DNA of 64,000 bases, from assembly GCF_913063425.1 (NCBI RefSeq), contig NZ_CAJXYK010000004.1, forward strand, positions 62,001 to 126,000. The letters are read 5' to 3'. The translations under genes and the position numbers were made by a program. Below, one piece after another: positions 34,478 through 43,415 of the stretch; position 1 is the first letter of the stretch; each line of letters starts with the position of its first letter. Below the pieces are notes generated by a model that saw only the letters and a program-made list of their open reading frames with translations, was not told the DNA's origin and ran no database searches. Origin of the DNA: an uncultured Thiohalocapsa sp. (GTDB lineage: Bacteria > Pseudomonadota > Gammaproteobacteria > Chromatiales > Chromatiaceae).

Positions 34478-34934
34478 TACCGTCGAGCTCGCCACACTGC
34501 AAAACCAGCTCGCCGGCTTGCAGCAGACCATTGCCAGGCTTCAGAAAGGGATGGAGACACCAGAATCGGTGCCGCAGACCCCTCAGACCCGCGCCCTGGT
34601 GTCGGGCTACCGGCTGTTCGGGCAAGATTTCCCGACTCGGTTTGCGAAGGACAGCTTCGTCGGCCTGTTCCGCCACTTCGCCGAGCTGGAACCGGCGTTC
34701 CCTGAACGGTTCCGGGTCGCGGCGCGGGGCATCGGGCGCACCCGCCGCTATGTCGGCCGCACGCCGCAGGAGGTCTATCCGAGTCGACCGAAGCTATGGT
34801 CTGAAACAGAGCCGTTTGCACCCAGTTGGGTGGTGGGCACCAACGAGAGCGATGACAAGAAGCGCCAACTGCTGAAGCTGGCGTGCCAGGTCATGGGCCT
34901 GCGGTTTGGGCGCGATGTGCAGGTGTGGATGTGA
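34467..34934 (+). CDS. Uncharacterised protein, third gene of the XRE operon
   Basis: From ATG 34467, after an AGGAG site, the protein has 155 residues. Residues about 5-30 are a coiled coil (TVELATLQNQLAGLQQTIAR). The C-terminal ~100 residues read FPTRFAKDSFVGLFRHFAEL, FPERFRVAARGIGRTRRYVG, RTPQEVY and PSWVVGTNESDDKKRQLLKL. The run G-R-T-R-R-Y ... P-S-W-V-V-x-T-N-x-x-x-x-x-K resembles in spacing the C-terminal DNA-binding region of SeqA (G-R-x-R-x-Y-F ... P-Y-W-V-x-T-N-x-x-x-x-x-K). This is an unverified pattern match. Function is unknown. Confidence 0.65.
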   Translation: MLPDTVELATLQNQLAGLQQTIARLQKGMETPESVPQTPQTRALVSGYRLFGQDFPTRFAKDSFVGLFRHFAELEPAFPERFRVAARGIGRTRRYVGRTPQEVYPSRPKLWSETEPFAPSWVVGTNESDDKKRQLLKLACQVMGLRFGRDVQVWM

Positions 34935-34988
34935 TGTGGTTAGCCAGGTGGGCTTGAAACAGTGGCTCGGGGCTCAGCGACGTTCGAT

Positions 34989-35318
34989 CTACTCCGTTCC
35001 CAGCTCACGCAGGACTTCAGGATGCCGCTCGGCGACACGGAGCAGGGTCTTGGCGGCGCCGCTCGGCTGGCGCCGGCCTTGCTCCCAGTCTTCCAGTGTG
35101 CGTTTGGAGATGCCCAACAGGCTCGCGAATCGTGCTTGGGACAGCTTCGTGGCCAGTCGTGCTCTGGTGACGGGGGACTCGACGACTTGGCCGTCGCGAA
35201 CGATGGTCACGCGGCCGAGTCGACCTGCTTGGAGGTCGTCGACCGAGTCCAACAGTTCCGCGTTCAGGTCCCGCTCGGCATCGCGTTGCAGCAACGCATC
35301 TTCAGTCAATCTCGGCAT
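34989..35318 (-). CDS. HigA-type HTH antitoxin
   Basis: From MPRLTEDALLQRDAERDLNA the protein has 109 residues. The HTH is KLSQARFASLLGISKRTLEDWEQ, followed by GRRQPSGAAKTLLRVAERHPEVL, the standard HigA/MqsA-like ending. It represses the pair's promoter and neutralises the RelE-like toxin upstream, whose gene it overlaps by 17 bases. The toxin-first gene order is typical of higBA. A decayed copy of this gene lies at 39042-39218. Confidence 0.9.
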   Translation of the reverse strand: MPRLTEDALLQRDAERDLNAELLDSVDDLQAGRLGRVTIVRDGQVVESPVTRARLATKLSQARFASLLGISKRTLEDWEQGRRQPSGAAKTLLRVAERHPEVLRELGTE

Positions 35319-35625
35319 GATCGGCAATCTCTCTGAGGGTGTTGAGGGTGGCCGCGGCGATGTTCTCGCGTGCACTCTTCGCGTAGACCGTCAGCAGCCA
35401 GATGCGACCTTTGGCGTCCTGCACGTAGTACAGGATGCGCAGTCCGCCGCGTTTGCCCATCCCCGGACGGGACCAGCGCAGCTTCCGAACGCCACCGGTT
35501 GCCGGCACCGCGTCGCCTGCTTGGGGGTTCGCGGCAAGATGGGTCTGCAGTTCCACAAGGTCGCCGTCGTCGAAGTAGTCGCCGGCATAGCGGGTGAATA
35601 AGGGCAGCTCGACGAAGGTGTGCAT
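35302..35625 (-). CDS. HigB/RelE-family toxin
   Basis: From MHTFVELPLFTRYAGDYFDD the protein has 107 residues. It contains LRWSRPGMGKRGGLRILYYVQD, the G-K-R-G-G-x-R-I-x-Y-Y strand typical of RelE toxins with a DUF1044-like fold, and IWLLTVYAKSARENI. It is expected to cleave mRNA on the ribosome. A start 18 bases upstream is possible. It precedes the HigA-type gene. Confidence 0.88.
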   Translation of the reverse strand: MHTFVELPLFTRYAGDYFDDGDLVELQTHLAANPQAGDAVPATGGVRKLRWSRPGMGKRGGLRILYYVQDAKGRIWLLTVYAKSARENIAAATLNTLREIADHAEID

Positions 35626-35639
35626 GGCCCAATCGTACG

Positions 35640-35796
35640 GCAATGCCGGACAATCGCAAGCCCTGACGCTGCCAAGCCCGATTCGGCGCGATCTCGTTCA
35701 ACCGGACGATCAACCCATGCAGGTTCGGCTGGTGATCCAGTCCGTCGAAGCAGGCGGTCAGGTGTAGAACCGGGCTACTGTCGAGGATGATCACCG
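35640..35796 (-). pseudogene. Truncated PIN-like toxin fragment after UPF0175
   Basis: VIILDSSPVLHLTACF has the start pattern of PIN toxins of the DUF3368 type (strand, then D-x-S-P-L/V). It overlaps the UPF0175 stop in the usual way. It then passes into unrelated sequence ending before the HigB gene. The conserved acidic residues of the rest of the PIN fold are missing. Confidence 0.5.
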
Positions 35797-36059
35797 GCGG
35801 CAGCCTCGGCAGCGGCAAGGTCCTGCGCCAGCTCGTCCGGCTCGATCTGGATGGCCGACACGCCGAGCCTTCCCAGCTCGCTCAGGAACGCGACCCGCGC
35901 CATGCCGATCAGCCGCGCGGCTTGGCCGGACGAGAGCTTGCCGGTCTCGAACAGCTTGGCGGCCATCGCCAGCCGTGCCTCTTGCTCGAATTCGGCGCGG
36001 CTCATGTGCAGGGCGTCGGGCAGGTTCTCGGGATACTCCAGCGATAGGGTGTGACTCAT
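35775..36059 (-). CDS. UPF0175 family antitoxin
   Basis: This 94-residue protein has the UPF0175 pattern: LPDALHMSRAEFEQEARLAMAAKLFETGKLSSGQAARLIGMARVAFLSELGRLGVSAI. The family members are small HTH proteins that accompany DUF3368 PIN toxins. The downstream partner here is reduced to a fragment, so this antitoxin is an orphan. Confidence 0.88.
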   Translation of the reverse strand: MSHTLSLEYPENLPDALHMSRAEFEQEARLAMAAKLFETGKLSSGQAARLIGMARVAFLSELGRLGVSAIQIEPDELAQDLAAAEAAAGDHPRQ

Positions 36060-36131
36060 TGGTGATGCTCTCGGCAGCGGGTGTCGTTTCGGTCGCTATG
36101 CTGAACGGATCAGCGGCATCGTAGCAAGCCA

Positions 36132-36458
36132 TCATGGCTTGTCGGCGCAGGCTCGGACGCTGAAGGAGACGCCGTCAGATGCCTTGAGATGGGCGACGAC
36201 TGCGAACAGGTCGTCGACCCGCGGGTTGCCTTCGGCGCTCAACAAGCGCTTCAGGCTCTTGGGGCTCTTGGGCAACTGCGCGCCGAGGGTCTCGAAGCCG
36301 ACGGTGGCGTTGATGATGTCGCGCAGGAGCAGTTTGCCGGTCTCAAGGTCGTTGTTGACGAATGCGTCGAGGGCCTCTTCAAGCAGGGCGACGCGGAAGG
36401 CCGAGTCGGCCTGGGCGCGGGCTTTGACGACGTCTTTGAAGGCTTTCGCTAGGGGCAT
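36132..36458 (-). CDS. HigA-like helix-turn-helix antitoxin
   Basis: The 108-residue protein MPLAKAFKDVVKARAQADSA... has ETGKLLLRDIINATVGFETLGAQ, PKSPKSLKRLLSAEGNPRVDDLFAVVAHL, the pattern of the chromosomal addiction-module antidote family (HigA2-like). Its start overlaps the HicB remnant stop by 10 bases. The normal RelE-like toxin upstream is absent, so it may have been captured behind a hicAB locus. Confidence 0.82.
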   Translation of the reverse strand: MPLAKAFKDVVKARAQADSAFRVALLEEALDAFVNNDLETGKLLLRDIINATVGFETLGAQLPKSPKSLKRLLSAEGNPRVDDLFAVVAHLKASDGVSFSVRACADKP

Positions 36459-36667
36459 GGCTCGGCGGCCCGATGGTCGATTCGGTTGCGCAGGCCCAGG
36501 TAGAAGTCGATGGCGTTGTGGAAGTCCTCGGTGAGTGCCTGCAGCGTTTCGCCCTAGAAGGTGATGCGGTCGGTCATGCCGAGGACCTTGCCCCAGTAGA
36601 TGTCGTCGCGCTCGTCGTGCTCGATGGCGGCGATGTAGCCTTTGTAGCTGAGCGTTCTTGCTGTCAT
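36449..36667 (-). pseudogene. HicB antitoxin with an in-frame amber stop
   Basis: The 72-codon frame reads MTARTLSYKGYIAAIEHDER, DDIYWGKVLGMTDRITF, stop, GETLQALTEDFHNAIDFYL and GLRNRIDHRAAEPCP. HicB proteins have Glu at the stop position (I-T-F-E-G), so GAG has probably become TAG (36554-36556). The rest of the protein is intact, including the HicB core. Confidence 0.85.
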
Positions 36668-36850
36668 GGCTGGATACCCTGTTCAGAAAGCCAAGCCCGA
36701 ATCTGCTCGATCTGGTACTTCTTCGCATCTTTGCCGGAGTGAAGACGGTGGGCGTGCTTGACGGAATCGTTGATCTGCATCCGCCGCTCGAAAACGCCAG
36801 CGCCGACCGGCTGCACACCTGCGAAGTTGCCCGAGTCCGGCTCTGAACCG
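36664..36850 (-). pseudogene. HicA toxin remnant
   Basis: The frame ends HRLHSGKDAKKYQIEQIRAW then LSEQGIQP, the typical HicA tail (H-P-x-x-x-K-x-x-K-x-Y-x-V-x-x-V-R-x-F-L). Its stop overlaps the HicB start with ATGA, as in real hicAB operons. The catalytic His region and start are not recognisable, so the gene appears 5'-truncated. Confidence 0.6.
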
Positions 36851-36892
36851 CTACACTAGTCCGCAATCGATGGACAACCACAAGGTACACGC

Positions 36893-37117
36893 ATGACAAC
36901 GCTGACTTTGCCTATCCCGGACGAGACCGACAAGGCCCTCGACGACTTGGCGAAGGCAACAGGCCGATCGAAAGCCGAGCTGGCGCTTGTCGCCATCGAT
37001 GAGTATACGAGGCCGAATACCTGGCAGGTGGAGGCGATCAGGGCCGGTTTGGCGGACGCGGATGCTGGCCGAGTGGTGGATCACGAGCAGGTCAAGCGAC
37101 GCTGGCAAGCCGGGTAG
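36893..37117 (+). CDS. RHH-type antitoxin
   Basis: This 74-residue protein has the CopG/ParD-like N-terminus TTLTLPIPDETDKALDDLAKATGRSKAELALVAIDEY and a tail WQVEAIRAGLADADAGRVVDHEQVKRRW, which is typical of ParD-type antitoxins that precede ParE toxins. The toxin follows after a gap of 75 bases. Confidence 0.88.
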   Translation: MTTLTLPIPDETDKALDDLAKATGRSKAELALVAIDEYTRPNTWQVEAIRAGLADADAGRVVDHEQVKRRWQAG

Positions 37118-37192
37118 TGGGGGGAGACGGAGAACTGATTTGGCTGCTGAAGTGCGCCCACAGCGCTGCCGTTCCAGCTGAATGACTGGCCG

Positions 37193-37471
37193 ATGAAGAT
37201 CGTCTGGACCCGCCGTGCGGACTGCGATCTGGATGCGGTGGCAGACTACCTCGGCGCCGGCACATCGCCGCCGGTGGCTGTCCGGCGCATTCTGGAAGCC
37301 GTCGAGCACCTGGCCGAGCATCCTCACCTCGGTCGGCCCGGCCGGATTCCCGGCACCCGTGAACTCATCGTCAGCGATACACCGTATATCGTGCCTTATC
37401 GCGTCCGCGGCCAGCGCTTGGAGGTGCTGCGCGTGCTGCACAGTGCCCGGCGTTGGCCGGATGCCCTCTGA
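37193..37471 (+). CDS. RelE/ParE-family toxin
   Basis: The 92-residue protein reads MKIVWTRRADCDLDAVADYL then AVRRILEAVEHLAEHPHLGRPGRIPGTRELIV, PYIVPYRVRGQRLEVLRVLHSARRWP. This is the complete ParE/RelE2 pattern with the R-x-V-x-G-T-R-E-L and V-L-H-x-A-R-x-W-P motifs. It forms a pair with the upstream RHH antitoxin. The 75-base gap between them is unusual, since such genes normally overlap. Confidence 0.9.
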   Translation: MKIVWTRRADCDLDAVADYLGAGTSPPVAVRRILEAVEHLAEHPHLGRPGRIPGTRELIVSDTPYIVPYRVRGQRLEVLRVLHSARRWPDAL

Positions 37472-37504
37472 TCTCGTCGGTTTATAGATGCAGGTCACGC
37501 CGCA

Positions 37505-39019
<1,515 letters not shown>

Positions 39020-39041
39020 CGATGCATCCTAGCCGTTCTGG

Positions 39042-39218
39042 TCACGGCGGCGCACCGGCGTACCGAACGACTCCGCACCCAGTTCGCGCAGGACTACGGG
39101 ATGCCGATCCGCCACGCGGAGCAGGGTCTTGGCGGCGCCGCTCGGCTGGCGCCGGCCTTGCTCCCAGTCTTGCAGGGTGCGTTTTGACGCAGCGCTTTTT
39201 CAGTCAATCCCGGCATGA
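39042..39218 (-). pseudogene. Decayed HigA-type antitoxin fragment
   Basis: It begins MPGLTEKALRQ and then, in another frame, continues KRTLQDWEQGRRQPSGAAKT and LLRVADRHPVVLRELGAES. This matches the two ends of the antitoxin at 34989-35318 with the middle (about 60 residues, including most of the HTH) removed. Confidence 0.8.
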
Positions 39219-39270
39219 TCGAATGAGCCGTCGCGTCAATGTGGGCTGGCCAGACGCTTCGCCCCGGACC

Positions 39271-39402
39271 TCAATGCAGCACCGCATCCACGGACTCGGC
39301 CACCAGAATGCGGTCGAGCCACTCCAACAGCGTGTCGCTGTCGGCGGCGAGCACGCGCTCGCGCACGCGGTCGCTCGGCGAGCGGGGGATGACGCCGGTC
39401 AG
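39271..39402 (-). pseudogene. C-terminal fragment, possibly of a DUF4351/Rpn-type protein
   Basis: The frame reads LTGVIPRSPSDRVRERVLAA then DSDTLLEWLDRILVAESVDAVLH and a stop. The pattern L-x-W-x-x-R-x-L-x-A-x-x-x-x-x-V at the end is like the C-terminus of Rpn-type proteins (compare LLAWSRRVLDARTLDEVF at the end of 29881-30816). The rest of the gene is absent. Confidence 0.45.
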
Positions 39403-40061
39403 GGCAGGCGCTCGCGCAGCGCGGCCAGCGCCTGGCTCAGCTCCTGGACCTGTTGCTCAAGCCGCTCCACCCGCTCGGCGAGGGCGCCATCCCCAACCGA
39501 GGCCGCCTGTGCCGCCGTGGGGCGCTCTTCCAGCTTCGGCTCACCGCACAGCAGATGTGCGAAGCGCTGCTCGCGGGCGCCGGCCTGGCGCGGCAGCTCG
39601 CGCACCAGCGGCGGGTCGTGCTGCACCAGGCCGTCCAGGGTCTCGTGCACCGTGGCCAGGTCCGGCAGATCCGCAAGGCGCGCGGCATGGGTGCGCAGCT
39701 CCCCCGGCGTCTGCGGGCCCCGCAGCATGAGCGCACAGAGCAGACCCAGCTGGCGGCGGTCGAGCATGTAGGTGCCGGCGAGCTTGTGGTCGTAGCGCTC
39801 GGTGCGGCCGCTGAAGCTTGCGTGGATCAGCCCACGGTCGCGCAGGTGGTTCACGGTGTGGCCCACGTCCCCCGGGGTCAGCTGCATCACCGGGTGGCGG
39901 GCGCTCTTCTGGTTGCAGGCGGACACCAGCGCGTTCAGCGTCAGCGGATACTGGTCGGGCGTGGTGCGCTGTTTCTCCATCAGGCTGCCGATGACGCGGG
40001 CTTCGATGGGGCTCAGCAGTGGCTCGGGCTGGTCGTTGTCGTCGTCGTGCATGGTGGTCAT
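39399..40061 (-). CDS. DUF480 / UPF0502 family protein (YceH-like)
   Basis: From MTTMHDDDNDQPEPLLSPIE the protein has 220 residues. The tandem winged-helix fold is shown by LSPIEARVIGSLMEKQRTTPDQYPLTLNALVSACNQKSARHPVM and LLCALMLRGPQTPGELRTHAARL, both family hallmarks. A C-terminal coiled coil (VERLEQQVQELSQALAALRE) closes it. Function is unknown; DNA binding is inferred. It marks the right edge of the accessory region. Confidence 0.92.
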   Translation of the reverse strand: MTTMHDDDNDQPEPLLSPIEARVIGSLMEKQRTTPDQYPLTLNALVSACNQKSARHPVMQLTPGDVGHTVNHLRDRGLIHASFSGRTERYDHKLAGTYMLDRRQLGLLCALMLRGPQTPGELRTHAARLADLPDLATVHETLDGLVQHDPPLVRELPRQAGAREQRFAHLLCGEPKLEERPTAAQAASVGDGALAERVERLEQQVQELSQALAALRERLP

Positions 40062-40117
40062 CGCGGTGGCGGGCGGCGTCTGCCGGGCGCCGCCCTTTCT
40101 GGGTTGTGCCGGAGTTT

Positions 40118-40978
40118 TTAAGCGTCGACGTCCGCCCACAGCGTCACGCTGTTGGGCAGGTAGTGGGCGACGCCTTCCAGGATGCCGGCGGAGTAACAGC
40201 CGTTCATGCCGTGGAAGTCGCCCTTGGCCTGGTACAGCCGGTCGGGGTAACCGCTCGCCTCCGCCAGACCGGCCGCATCGGCGCGCACATCGGCGGTGGC
40301 GTTGGCCACCAGCACCGCGTTGATGGGGCCTGTGAGCATGGCGAGGTCGTTGCCGCTGTCACCGGCGCAGACGGTGTGATCGGCATCCAGCCCCTCGAGC
40401 CGGATCAGCCACTGCACGGCGGTGAGCTTGCTCGCGGCCGCCGGCAGCACGTCCAGCAGGCCGGTGCCGGCGTGCTCGTCGAGGCTCCACACCAGGTTTG
40501 CGGCGATGCCCTCGTGCACGAGACGGGCTTCGATCTCCGCGAGCCGTACCGGCCGATCCCAGTCCTCGGGCGTGTAGTAGCTGAGCTTGCAGGGGCCCTG
40601 CTTGGCGGGCTCCTGCAGCAGGAGGCCGTCGATGTCGGCGATGAGCTGGTGCAGCGCCGGGCCGTCGCGACCGCCCCAGCTGGCGGCGATCTGCTGCTGC
40701 CAGTCGTGCTGGGGCAGCCAGGTGCGGCCCTGTACCCGGTAGATGCTGGTGCCCACGTCGCCGATGAGGTAATCGGGCACCGGGATGTCGAATTCCTCGA
40801 TGGCCCGGTCCACCAGCGCGTGGTGGCGGCCGGTCACATAGGCCACGCGCACGTCCGGATGTGCGGCGAGTGCCCGGAAACGGGGCCTGGCGCTGGCGGA
40901 CTCGGGCTGCGAGCCGTTCGGCAGCAGCGTGCGGTCCAGGTCGGTGCAGATGAGAATGGCGCCGTCGGGTGCGGACAT
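40118..40978 (-). CDS. spp: Sucrose-phosphate phosphatase
   Basis: This 286-residue HAD-IIB enzyme has motif I CTDLDRTLLPNG (Asp-x-Asp-x-T), motif II VTGRHHALV, a Lys in the cap/motif III region (SKLTAVQWLI) and motif IV GDSGNDLAML. It hydrolyses sucrose-6-phosphate to sucrose, the second step of sucrose synthesis. It follows sps by 78 bases on the same strand, so both steps are probably one operon. Sucrose serves as osmolyte in halotolerant proteobacteria. All catalytic residues are intact, in contrast to the HAD domain of Sps next door. Confidence 0.9.
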   Translation of the reverse strand: MSAPDGAILICTDLDRTLLPNGSQPESASARPRFRALAAHPDVRVAYVTGRHHALVDRAIEEFDIPVPDYLIGDVGTSIYRVQGRTWLPQHDWQQQIAASWGGRDGPALHQLIADIDGLLLQEPAKQGPCKLSYYTPEDWDRPVRLAEIEARLVHEGIAANLVWSLDEHAGTGLLDVLPAAASKLTAVQWLIRLEGLDADHTVCAGDSGNDLAMLTGPINAVLVANATADVRADAAGLAEASGYPDRLYQAKGDFHGMNGCYSAGILEGVAHYLPNSVTLWADVDA

Positions 40979-41056
40979 CTTGCCCCCTTGCTTGCTGTGC
41001 GGTTGCGGTGGATGGTGCGGCCGGGGATGCCGGTGCAGGGCGCGCGGAGCGGTCCC

Positions 41057-43228
41057 TCAGCCAGTGCCCTTCGGCTCGGGGTCCCTCGGCACCTGGCATG
41101 CCTCGAAGAAACGGTAATGCTCGATGGCCTCCATGATGCCGGCGGCGTAGGGCGCCTCGGCGAAATAGATGCCGTCGGTGTCGATGAGCTGGGACAGCTC
41201 CTCATGGTGGCGGTTGGCGACGACCACCGCCAGCGTGTTGCCGCGCATCATGTCCTCGTCCGCGCCGCTGCCCCCGGCGGCCAGGCAGTGCTCCAGCGGG
41301 ATGCCCCACTGGTCCGCCACATAGCGCAGCGCGAGCCCCTTGGATGCCCGCGCCGGCACCACGTCCAGAAACTGGCCGAACGACAGGTTCAGCTGCACGT
41401 GCAGGTCCGCCTGGTGCAGCAGGCTGGCGATCTCGTCCAGGCTGGGCGAGACCTCCGGGTCGATGTAGAAGCTCACCTTGAAGCGGCTCTGCTCGGTACG
41501 CGGCTGGCGCTCGATGCCCGGCAGGTCGGCGAGCGCGTCCCGCACCCGCCGTGGGTACCAGAGGTAGTCAATGTAGCGTGACCAGGCGTAGTCGCGGGTC
41601 AGCTGTGGGGCGTAGTAGATCTCGGTGCCGAGCCCGGTGATGAGCACGTCCGGGCGCGGGATGCCGTAGCGGCGCATGGTGGCCAGCGCCGAGTCCAGCC
41701 GCCGGCCGGTGGCGATGCCGAAGCTGGTGCACTTGCGGTTCTCGCGGATGACGCGGATGAAATCCGCCAGCGCGTCCGGATCGCCCAGCAGGTTCTGGTC
41801 CAGGTCGGTGAAGATGGCCCGGTCGTGGTAGAGCATGGGCCGGCGCGTCACCGGTGCCCGCGGCGGCGGCTCCACCCGCTCCAGGAGGGGGCCGACGGCG
41901 TTCATGTAGCTCTCGGCGTGGGCCTGCCAGGAGTAGTGCTGTTTGACGCCGCTGACGCCGTTCTTGGCGTACTGGCGCCAGCGGTTGCGGTCGCTCAGCA
42001 CCTTGAGCAGCGCTTTGGTGATGTCCTGGGTGTCCAGCGGGTCGATGAGGATGCCGTTGGAGCAGTGCTTGACGATGTCGATGGGTCCGCCGTCCTCGGT
42101 GGCGACAATGGGCAGGCCGCTGGCGGCGGCCTCGATGAGGGTCAGGCCGAAGGGCTCGGTGAGCGCCGGGTTGATGAACACGCCGCCGGAGGCCGCCGCC
42201 AGCTGGTAGAGGATCGGCACTTCGTCAGAGCTGTGGTGCTTGGGGTAGGCGACGCGGCCGTACAGGTCGAACAGGTCGATGAGGATCAGGATATCCGTCA
42301 GCACCTGCTGGGCGCCGGCGTCCAGCTCGCGGATGTCGTCGCGGTTGCCGGCGACGATGACCAGGTTCGCCAGCCGCTGCAACTCTTCTGACTCGCCATA
42401 GGCCTCCACCAGCGTGGCGATGTTCTTGCGCTCGTCCGGCCGCGAGAGCGCCAGGATCATGGGCTTGGCGGGCTGGTGCAGGAAGCGCCCCAGCTCCTGG
42501 CGCATGGGCGCACGCTGCTCCGAGCCATCCGGCGGATGGAAGCGCTTGAGGTCCGTGCCCGGCGGAATCACGCTCATGCGCTCGGGCTGGTAATGGTCGT
42601 AGAGGCCGTATTGCTCTTCGATCTCCTGCGTGGTGCTGGTGATCACCAGGGCCGCCGCGGCGAGGGTTTCCTCCTCGGCATTGATGCGCCGGTCCATGTT
42701 GTAGCGTGCATCGATGGCCTCCTGCTTGATGCCGGAGGCGAGCAGGCGCTGGCGCTTGACCCGGCCGAGTGAATGCCCGGTGTGCACCAGCGGCACGCCG
42801 AGCTGCGCCGTGAGCCGCGCGCCCACATAGCCCGCGTCGGCATAGTGGCTGTGCAGCAGCTGCGGCAGGCTGTCTTCCTCGCGCAGGAAGGCCAGGATGT
42901 TGTCCGAGAAGGCGTCCAGGTGGTCCCAGAGCTGCTCCTTGGGCAGATAGCCGGCGGGTCCCGCCTCGATGCGCACGATGCGGGCGCCGTTGCCGAGGTC
43001 TTCCTGCGGCTCGGCGTAGTCGCCGCTCACGTGCGGGTCCTCCACCAGCCGCGTGAACAGGTCCACCCGGTCCACGTCGTCCCGGGCCGCGAGTGCTCGG
43101 GCCAGCTCCACCACGTAGAGCGTCTGCCCGCCGGTGTCCGCATCCCGGCCGAGCTCCAGGCTGTGGCCGCGGATCAGGCCGTGCACACTGATGAGGGCGA
43201 TGTACAGGTGGCGACGCTTGTCGGACAT
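41057..43228 (-). CDS. sps: Sucrose-phosphate synthase with C-terminal HAD-like domain
   Basis: This 723-residue protein makes sucrose-6-phosphate from UDP-glucose and fructose-6-phosphate. The GT-B domain (about 1-465) starts HLYIALISVHGLIRGHSLEL and GGQTLYVVELARAL, with VHTGHSLGRVKRQRLL, SRPDERKN and the E-x7-E motif NPALTEPFGLTLIEAAASG. The last ~245 residues are an SPP-like HAD domain: motif I is FTDLDQNLLG (Asn for Thr) and motif IV reads AGGSGADEDM, so the usual GDSGND Asp is changed to Gly. The phosphatase domain is therefore probably inactive, and the separate spp gene supplies the activity. Confidence 0.93.
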   Translation of the reverse strand: MSDKRRHLYIALISVHGLIRGHSLELGRDADTGGQTLYVVELARALAARDDVDRVDLFTRLVEDPHVSGDYAEPQEDLGNGARIVRIEAGPAGYLPKEQLWDHLDAFSDNILAFLREEDSLPQLLHSHYADAGYVGARLTAQLGVPLVHTGHSLGRVKRQRLLASGIKQEAIDARYNMDRRINAEEETLAAAALVITSTTQEIEEQYGLYDHYQPERMSVIPPGTDLKRFHPPDGSEQRAPMRQELGRFLHQPAKPMILALSRPDERKNIATLVEAYGESEELQRLANLVIVAGNRDDIRELDAGAQQVLTDILILIDLFDLYGRVAYPKHHSSDEVPILYQLAAASGGVFINPALTEPFGLTLIEAAASGLPIVATEDGGPIDIVKHCSNGILIDPLDTQDITKALLKVLSDRNRWRQYAKNGVSGVKQHYSWQAHAESYMNAVGPLLERVEPPPRAPVTRRPMLYHDRAIFTDLDQNLLGDPDALADFIRVIRENRKCTSFGIATGRRLDSALATMRRYGIPRPDVLITGLGTEIYYAPQLTRDYAWSRYIDYLWYPRRVRDALADLPGIERQPRTEQSRFKVSFYIDPEVSPSLDEIASLLHQADLHVQLNLSFGQFLDVVPARASKGLALRYVADQWGIPLEHCLAAGGSGADEDMMRGNTLAVVVANRHHEELSQLIDTDGIYFAEAPYAAGIMEAIEHYRFFEACQVPRDPEPKGTG

Positions 43229-43415
43229 GGGTGTCAGGGCTGGGGCTGGAATCGGGCCATCAGCCTAACGCTTGCGGGCTTGCGTCTCCAGTGGGGCGTG
43301 CCGGAAGGGGGTCTGCGGAGTTGGGTCGGACGCGCCCGGGGCGTTCGCGGCCGGGTTGGTTGCCGCTCGGTGGAGGCTGCGGCGTCCGCTCCTGCTGAGA
43401 GGACGCCTACGGCGG

